Shown: piece after piece, positions 56,653 to 64,000 of the stretch
How positions within the stretch are numbered: the stretch's first letter is position 1
How the letters are laid out: each line of letters starts with the position of its first letter
Assembly (NCBI GenBank): GCA_023457435.1
Contig: JAEWLS010000038.1
Location: forward strand, 160,120 to 224,119
Origin: Pseudomonadota bacterium
GTDB taxonomy: Bacteria; Pseudomonadota; Alphaproteobacteria; Rhizobiales; Rhizobiaceae
Direction: 5' to 3'
Length of the DNA: 64,000 nucleotides
Position numbers and translations under genes: made by a program
The notes under the pieces: model-generated
Seen by the model: only the letters and a program-made list of their open reading frames with translations
The model's database searches: none
What the model was told of the DNA's origin: nothing

Positions 56653-57840
56653 TCAGGCAGCTGTCGCGGCAACAGGCGGCGACTCGCCGCGGCGCTTCTC
56701 CGCGCGCCATGACAGGGCCGCCACGACAGCGCCGAGCAGCATAGAGAACACGCCCAGCACCGGCAGACTGCGGTAGCCGAAGCCGGCGGCCAGCAGCAGC
56801 GAGCCTACCGTGGCTGCAAGCGCGATGCCGACGTTGAACCCAGCGGGAATCAGCGACGATGCTAGATTTGGCGCGTCCGCCGTCCAGGTGAGGATGCGGG
56901 TCTGGATCGGCGTGCCGATCGTGAAGGCGAGCATGCCCCACAGGACGACGACCACCACCATCGGCAGAGGATAGGGCGCGACGGCGTACATGACGGCCAG
57001 GGCTGCGGACTGTGCCAGCAGAACGGCGACGAGAAGCGGCATCAGCCGGCGGCCGGCAAGGCGTCCGCCGAGCAGCACGCCGGCAGTGGCGCCGATGCCA
57101 TTGACGAGGAGGATGAGCGGAACGGTCGCGGGCGCGATGCCGGTGACGTCGGTCAGAAGCGGCACGATGAAGGTATAGGGCACGAACTGCGCGATCATCA
57201 GCGTCTGCATGATGATCAGCGACGTCCAGACCTGCTGGCGGCCGAGAACGCGCACCTCGCCGCGCAGATTCGGCGCCGGCTTCGGCGCATCGCGCCGGGC
57301 CGCCGGAAGCAGCGCGATCATCGCCACCGCAGCGACGACGCCAAGGCCGAACATCGCCCAGAACGTCGCGCGCCAGCCAAAGGCGCCGCCGATCGCCGTG
57401 CCGACCGGGACGCCGACGATGTTCGAGACGGTCAGCCCGGCGAGCACGAACGCAACCGCCATGCCGCGCTTCTCCTCGGCGACCAGCGACACAGCCACGA
57501 CCATCGCGACGCCGAAGAACACGCCGTGTGCGATCGCCACCGCGACGCGGACGGCAAGCATGGACGCGAAGCCGGGGGCGAGCGCGCAGGCGACCTGGCC
57601 GATCGCGAAGACGCTCACCAGCACGATGAGGAGCCGGCGCCGCGGCATGGCAGCGGTGACGATGGTCATCAGCGGTCCGCCGATGGCGATGCCGAGCGCG
57701 TAGCCGGTGACCAGGTAGCCGGCCTGCGGGATGGTCACCGACAGGCCGTCCGCCACCTGCGGCAAGAGGCCCGCGATCACGAACTCGGTCGTGCCGAAGG
57801 CAAAGGCGGCAATGAACAGCGCAAGTATGGGAAGCGGCAT
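56653..57840 (-). CDS. MFS transporter, DHA1 (AraJ-like)
   Basis: 395 residues from ATG 57840 (a longer start at 57876 is possible). Twelve membrane segments, with FGTTEFVIAGLLPQVA at the N-terminus (the AraJ/YdeA group signature) and the MFS loop AAMPRRRLLIVLV. Proton-driven exporter of sugars or drugs; substrate not predictable. Single gene between the Pi-cotransporter and the EF-hand protein. Confidence 0.85.
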   Translation of the reverse strand: MPLPILALFIAAFAFGTTEFVIAGLLPQVADGLSVTIPQAGYLVTGYALGIAIGGPLMTIVTAAMPRRRLLIVLVSVFAIGQVACALAPGFASMLAVRVAVAIAHGVFFGVAMVVAVSLVAEEKRGMAVAFVLAGLTVSNIVGVPVGTAIGGAFGWRATFWAMFGLGVVAAVAMIALLPAARRDAPKPAPNLRGEVRVLGRQQVWTSLIIMQTLMIAQFVPYTFIVPLLTDVTGIAPATVPLILLVNGIGATAGVLLGGRLAGRRLMPLLVAVLLAQSAALAVMYAVAPYPLPMVVVVVLWGMLAFTIGTPIQTRILTWTADAPNLASSLIPAGFNVGIALAATVGSLLLAAGFGYRSLPVLGVFSMLLGAVVAALSWRAEKRRGESPPVAATAA

Positions 57841-57952
57841 GGTCTTCGAAGCGATTGCGGATGCCGCAGACACCACGCCCCAAAGCGGGGCGCAAATCAG
57901 AAATGTTGACGGTCGGTTGCGCGCTGCCGGAAGAGTGGCCGGCCGCGCCCTG

Positions 57953-59200
57953 TCAGTTGAACCACAGGGCGAAGGCCATGAAGCCAGCGCCGCCGAACTG
58001 GCGCCTGATCGCGTCGAACTGCTCCGAGGTCAGGATGCGGCCCTTCGCGAGATATGGCACCGCACCAGGTCCGGTGATCAGCGGAACGAGGTCGAAAGTC
58101 TGGGGCTCGTCGAAGAACCGCTTCATGTCGATGCCCTGGCCAGTGATGCGGAAGTGCGGCAGCAGCGCGCGGCCTTCGAGCAGATCCTCGGCCATCTGCA
58201 GGGCAGCATGCCAGGCCTGAACCTCGGCCTCGCCGACGGACATGCCGGTCAGCGCATGCTCGCCCGGCTGCTGCGGTCCCGGCAGCCACTCGCGGTCGTT
58301 GTCGGTTTCGGCGCGGATCGCCTTCCAGTTTTCGCGGCTGAGCCGGATCATCTCCATCAGGTGCGTGCGGGCGGCGCGGCGGCGGTCGGGTTCGTCGACC
58401 GGCCAGTTCACGTAGTGAACCAAGGAGATGAAGTCGGCGATGCGCCACTCGGCGGAGATCATGTCGCTGGGCGGACCCTGTGGGACGAGTAGGGCCTGCA
58501 ACGGCAGCTCGGCGCGCGGGAACAGCATGTGAAACGAGCCGTCGAAGGCGTTGCGGAAGTCGTGCGCCAACCAGAAATCGGTCTGTGCCATCAGGAAGTG
58601 GGCGTATCCCTGCAGCCAGTAGCCGTCGGCGCGATCGAAGCGGAAGGCGAGGGACGGCGTGTCGCCGGGCGACGCATCGCCGCCGCCGCCCAGGGCCGCG
58701 ATGATGCCGGCGGCACTTTCCTCGATGCCGATGCGGCCGTCGCCGTTGACGTCGATGCCGACCGTGGCGAGATCGACAACGAGGGCGATCTCGGCGCCGG
58801 CCGGGACCTTGGCGAGGGTGGCGGAAGACGCCTCCAGTTCGTCGCGGAAGTCGGTGAGGATGGCGCGGAACTTCTCGTAGGTCAGGGGTTCGGGTGCGTA
58901 ATTGTCGGGCACCGGCAGCCGCATCAGCGGCAGCATGAAGGATTGCGGGCTCTCGAAGCCGTGGCGATAAAAGCCGCCGGCCAGCTTCTCGAGCGCGACG
59001 AAAAAGCGGATGGAGCCGGCGGCGTAGTCCGCGAGCGGGTCGCCGGAGGAGGCGGCAAGTTCGGCCAGCGCCGCGTCGCGGTCCGCGACGGTTGCCGCCG
59101 CAAGGCCGCGCGCGGCGGCGTCAGCCGTGTCCGCCGATGCCGTTTCGGTCTGCCAGATCGCCAGCAGCGTCGCCAGCGCCAATGCGAATACGAGATGCAT
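57953..59200 (-). CDS. Secreted protein with EF-hand motif, function unknown
   Basis: 415 residues. Signal peptide (cleavage near TASA-D, about 20), then a globular, Trp/Tyr-rich domain. Residues 150-161 (DVNGDGRIGIEE) fit an EF-hand loop with Asp, Asn, Asp, Gly and Glu at positions 1, 3, 5, 6 and 12, so calcium binding is plausible. No catalytic motif is seen. I do not recognise a named family. It lies downstream of rpoD on the same strand with a terminator between. Confidence 0.65.
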   Translation of the reverse strand: MHLVFALALATLLAIWQTETASADTADAAARGLAAATVADRDAALAELAASSGDPLADYAAGSIRFFVALEKLAGGFYRHGFESPQSFMLPLMRLPVPDNYAPEPLTYEKFRAILTDFRDELEASSATLAKVPAGAEIALVVDLATVGIDVNGDGRIGIEESAAGIIAALGGGGDASPGDTPSLAFRFDRADGYWLQGYAHFLMAQTDFWLAHDFRNAFDGSFHMLFPRAELPLQALLVPQGPPSDMISAEWRIADFISLVHYVNWPVDEPDRRRAARTHLMEMIRLSRENWKAIRAETDNDREWLPGPQQPGEHALTGMSVGEAEVQAWHAALQMAEDLLEGRALLPHFRITGQGIDMKRFFDEPQTFDLVPLITGPGAVPYLAKGRILTSEQFDAIRRQFGGAGFMAFALWFN

Positions 59201-59295
59201 GGGGTCCTCCGCCCGGTTGTCGGGCGGGAGACATAGGTGGCAAGCGCGGCGGGACGATGCCGCGGCAGGAGCCGCGTGTTTCAGCGATGAAATGA

Positions 59296-59320
59296 AAAAG
59301 GGCGCCTTGCGGCGCCCTTC
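59296..59320 (-). terminator. Terminator of rpoD
   Basis: AAAGGGCGCC and GGCGCCCTT form a stem 7 bases after the rpoD stop, with a T-run on the minus strand. Confidence 0.85.
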
Positions 59321-59326
59321 GATGTG

Positions 59327-61324
<1,998 letters not shown>

Positions 61325-61519
61325 GCTCAGCCTATGCTTCCCGGTGTCGGCAGTGCCCGGGCGGGGGAGGCTCCCGCCGTGCCGGCACCGTGATGTCTCG
61401 TCGGACGGCGCACGAGCCGCCCCAGGATCTCACGCAAATGTGCAAGCCATTCGATCGACTTGCCGTTAACTAGTCCGGACGAAAGCCGCAAGCCGTGCGT
61501 GGCGTTCAAGACGATTCCG

Positions 61520-63427
61520 TCACGATTCGGCCTCCTGGGCCTCCTCCGCTTCGGCTTCGGCGCCCGCCACCACGGAGAGGCGGGTCTTCACGTCGCGCAG
61601 CCAGGCGAAATTGGCCTCCGTCTCCTCTTCCGCCAGGGCGCGTTCAGCGGCCCGGAGTTCGCTATGTAGCGTTCCGGCCTTGCGGTGCAAGATCACGGCC
61701 TGCCGGAGCGCGTCCTCCAGCCGCACGGGATCGGCGTGCGGATCGAGCACCCAGCGGTCGCCGGGCCGCACCAGCGCGGCGATCCGGCCCGCCGCCGCCG
61801 TGAGCCCGGCCCGCTCCAGCCGCGCATCGAGGAAGCCTGCGTCGCCCGCCCCGCCCTCCGCGGCGAGATCGAGCAGCGCGCCGCGCCGCGCGCGCGCATC
61901 CGCCCCTTCGAATTCGACCTCCGCCAGCTCCTCGGCCTCGCGGGCCAGCAACTCGGGATGGACCAGGAGGGCCGCGACGATCAAGGCCTCGCGTGAGGAC
62001 GAGCCGCCGGAGAACAGCGAGGAGCGGGCCAGCAGCGGGCTCGCCCGGGCGGTGAGCCGCGGCGAGACCGGCTGGGGCGGAACGCCGCGACCCCGCGGCA
62101 CGAAGGGCGCCCGCTCCCGGTACGCCCGATCGCCTCCTCCCTCGCGACGGACGCCGCCGTTGGGGCTCAAGGAGCGCAGCCGGGCCTCGATCTCGTCACG
62201 GTAGTAGCGCTTCAGGGTCTCGTCGCGGATGCCGTTCACGATCTCGCGCAGGCGCTGGGCGAGGCCGGCCCGGCGCTCGGGCGTGTCGACCGGGCTCATC
62301 TCGGTCTCGCGCGACCACAGGACGTCGACGAGCGGCCGGGCGCCGTCGAGCACCCGGTCGATGGCGCCCGGCCCCCCGGTGCGCAGGAGGTCGTCCGGAT
62401 CCTGGCCCTCCGGCATCAGGGCGAACCGCAGGGACTTTCCGGGCTGGAGCGCCGGCAGCGCGACGTCGAGGGCGCGGTAGGCGGCGCGCCGGCCGGCGCC
62501 GTCGCCGTCGAAGCACAGGATCGGCTCGTCGGCCATGCGCCAGAGCAGGGCGAGCTGATCCTCGGTGAGGGCCGTGCCGAGGGAGGCCACCACCTCCGGG
62601 TGCCCGGCGAGGGTCATCGCGATGGCGTCGACGTAGCCCTCGACCGCGATCACCCGACCGGTCTCGTGGGCGGGCTTTCGGGCGGCGTGGTGGTTGTAGA
62701 GCATCCGCCCCTTGTGGAAGAGCGGCGTCTCGGAGGAGTTGAGGTATTTGGGCTTGGCGTCCGGGCTCATGCCGCGGCCGCCGAAGGCCACGACCCGGCC
62801 GCGCACGTCGCGGATCGGGAAGATCACCCGGTCGCGAAACCGGTCGAACGGTACCTTGATGTCGTCGCCGGTGGTCAGCAGGTTCAATTCCACCATCAGC
62901 TCGGCCGGCACGTCGCGCGCGGCGAGGTGGTCGCGCAACGCATAGCGCTCCGGCGGCGCGTAGCCGAGGCGGAAGGTGTGGCGAACCTCGCCGTCGAGCC
63001 CGCGGCCGGCGAGGTAGTCGCGGGCCCGTGCACCGGTGCGGCCGGCCAGCTGCTCCTCGAAGAAGGTGCAGGCCAGCTCCATCACCTCCAGGGCGCCGCG
63101 CCGCCGCGTCTCGCTCTCGCGCGAGGCCTCGCTCGGCGCCGGCAAGGCCACCCCGGCTTCCGCCGCCAGGCGCTCGACCGCCTCGGGGAACGAGACGCCC
63201 TCCGTCTCCATCACGAAGGTGAAGATGTCGCCGTGCTTGCCCGAGGAGAAGCAGTGGTAGAACTGCTTCTGGTCGTTGACGTAGAACGACGGCGATTTCT
63301 CGGCGTTGAACGGCGACAGGCCGCGCCATTCCCGCCCCGCCTTCTTGAGGCGCACGCGCCGCCCGACGACCTCGGAGGCCGGCAGGCGGGAGCGGATCTC
63401 TTCGAGCAGGTGGGGGGGATAGCGCAA
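61520..63427 (-). CDS. dnaG: DNA primase
   Basis: 635 residues. Makes RNA primers at the replication fork. N-terminal zinc-finger region, TOPRIM catalytic core (VEGYVDAIAMTLAGHPEVVA; FDGDGAGRRAA near 325) and a C-terminal DnaB-binding helicase domain. The zinc motif is degenerate (SPFN instead of CPFH, CFSSG instead of CxxC), as I recall in other Rhizobiales. Base composition is very GC-rich compared with most of the window. dnaG-rpoD order is conserved in bacteria; rpoD starts 195 bases downstream. Confidence 0.95.
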   Translation of the reverse strand: MRYPPHLLEEIRSRLPASEVVGRRVRLKKAGREWRGLSPFNAEKSPSFYVNDQKQFYHCFSSGKHGDIFTFVMETEGVSFPEAVERLAAEAGVALPAPSEASRESETRRRGALEVMELACTFFEEQLAGRTGARARDYLAGRGLDGEVRHTFRLGYAPPERYALRDHLAARDVPAELMVELNLLTTGDDIKVPFDRFRDRVIFPIRDVRGRVVAFGGRGMSPDAKPKYLNSSETPLFHKGRMLYNHHAARKPAHETGRVIAVEGYVDAIAMTLAGHPEVVASLGTALTEDQLALLWRMADEPILCFDGDGAGRRAAYRALDVALPALQPGKSLRFALMPEGQDPDDLLRTGGPGAIDRVLDGARPLVDVLWSRETEMSPVDTPERRAGLAQRLREIVNGIRDETLKRYYRDEIEARLRSLSPNGGVRREGGGDRAYRERAPFVPRGRGVPPQPVSPRLTARASPLLARSSLFSGGSSSREALIVAALLVHPELLAREAEELAEVEFEGADARARRGALLDLAAEGGAGDAGFLDARLERAGLTAAAGRIAALVRPGDRWVLDPHADPVRLEDALRQAVILHRKAGTLHSELRAAERALAEEETEANFAWLRDVKTRLSVVAGAEAEAEEAQEAES

Positions 63428-63581
63428 GGGTGAGGGTCCGATCGAGGGATCTGCCTTGTAACGCGTCTTGGTCAGCAGAGTCCTAACGGATCGGAGCCGG
63501 CCGCGGAGCAGCCGGTCCTCCGGTCCTCGCCGCCTCGTCCTGCGGCCGTATGGCCGGCGCGGCCGTCAGGCCGCCGCGGCC

Positions 63582-64000
63582 TCAGGCCGCCCGGACGGTG
63601 GCGAGGAAGCGCTTCACCTCGGCCGAGAGCTGCTCGGAGTGCCGCGACAGCTCGGAGGAGGCCGCCAGGACCTGCGTCGCGGCGGCACCCGTCTCCTTTG
63701 CCGCCCCCGCCATCTCGGTGATCGTGTGGGTCACCTGGTTGGTGCCGGAGGCGGCCTCCGCCACGTTGCGGACGATCTCCTGGGTCGCCGCGCCCTGTTC
63801 CTCGACGGCGGCGGCGATCCCGACCGACACCCGGTCGATCTCGGTGATCCGCCCGGTGATCGCCCCGATCGCCGAGACCGCCTCCCCGGTCTTGCCCTGG
63901 ATCCGGCCGATCTGACCGGTGATCTCCTCGGTCGCCTTGGCGGTCTGGCCGGCGAGGTCCTTCACCTCCGCCGCCACCACGGCGAAGCCGCGGCCGGCGG
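63582..64000 (-). CDS. Methyl-accepting chemotaxis protein, C-terminal part (partial)
   Basis: The frame is open to the right edge, so only about 139 C-terminal residues are visible, and the window lacks the hairpin tip and sensor. The residues GFAVVAAEVKDLAGQTAKAT and EEITGQIGRIQ belong to the cytoplasmic signalling helix of MCPs, which controls CheA and thus flagellar rotation. EEQGAATQEIVRNVAEAASG is the return helix with the typical methylation-region heptads. High GC; Methylobacterium-like. The stop lies 154 bases from the dnaG start. Confidence 0.9.
   Translation of the reverse strand, partial: AGRGFAVVAAEVKDLAGQTAKATEEITGQIGRIQGKTGEAVSAIGAITGRITEIDRVSVGIAAAVEEQGAATQEIVRNVAEAASGTNQVTHTITEMAGAAKETGAAATQVLAASSELSRHSEQLSAEVKRFLATVRAA

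Overview
The window reads as chromosome of a high-GC alphaproteobacterium of the order Hyphomicrobiales (Rhizobiales), most like Mesorhizobium/Phyllobacteriaceae. The evidence is lsrB/vtlR beside trxB with an AbcR-type sRNA downstream, BA14K and extensin-like secreted proteins, choline-O-sulfate genes, a separated carA and carB, and rhizobial-type palindromic repeats. Nearly all of it is ordinary core or lineage-specific coding sequence. I see no prophage, insertion sequence, CRISPR array, tRNA or rRNA.

1-24.3 kb (roughly 62-65% GC in the lines I counted). The tail of an L,D-transpeptidase is followed by leuA, preceded by what looks like a leucine leader peptide and intrinsic attenuator. Then come a winged-helix/TPR regulator, housekeeping enzymes (metallophosphoesterase, Nudix, glutathionyl-hydroquinone reductase, GNAT, GMC oxidoreductase, thioesterase), an HxlR/FMN-reductase redox pair, a CNNM/CorC protein, two extensin-like proteins and small transporters. 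greA follows with a terminator-like hairpin in its leader, then lrp, trxB, lsrB, the AbcR-type sRNA, an EF-G-like GTPase and aspartate aminotransferase.

24.3-31 kb. EAL-domain protein, O6-methylguanine methyltransferase, lytic transglycosylase and small conserved proteins. Next are about 0.9 kb of palindromic non-coding DNA and a single AT-richer AAA-ATPase/TOPRIM gene that ends one base from the carB stop codon. This is the clearest accessory islet.

31-53 kb. carB; a BA14K protein; a sulfate ABC operon (sbp-cysT-cysW-cysA); a LysR regulator, choX and choline-sulfatase betC (a possible choline-O-sulfate/sulfate scavenging block); a broken caspase-like/TPR gene; a zinc metallopeptidase; two small Ala/Arg-rich secreted proteins; a TadG-like vWA protein; carA.

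53-64 kb. yqeY, paired DUF1801 genes, a Na/Pi-cotransporter/PhoU protein, an MFS exporter, an EF-hand secreted protein, then rpoD, dnaG and a truncated chemotaxis receptor, all on the minus strand. GC rises to about 80% in sampled dnaG lines, and the N-terminal half of RpoD looks Methylobacterium-like while the C-terminal half looks Mesorhizobium-like. The last ~3.7 kb may be a chimeric join inside the conserved rpoD gene, or a real recombination. Family and taxon statements come from sequence recognition without database searches.
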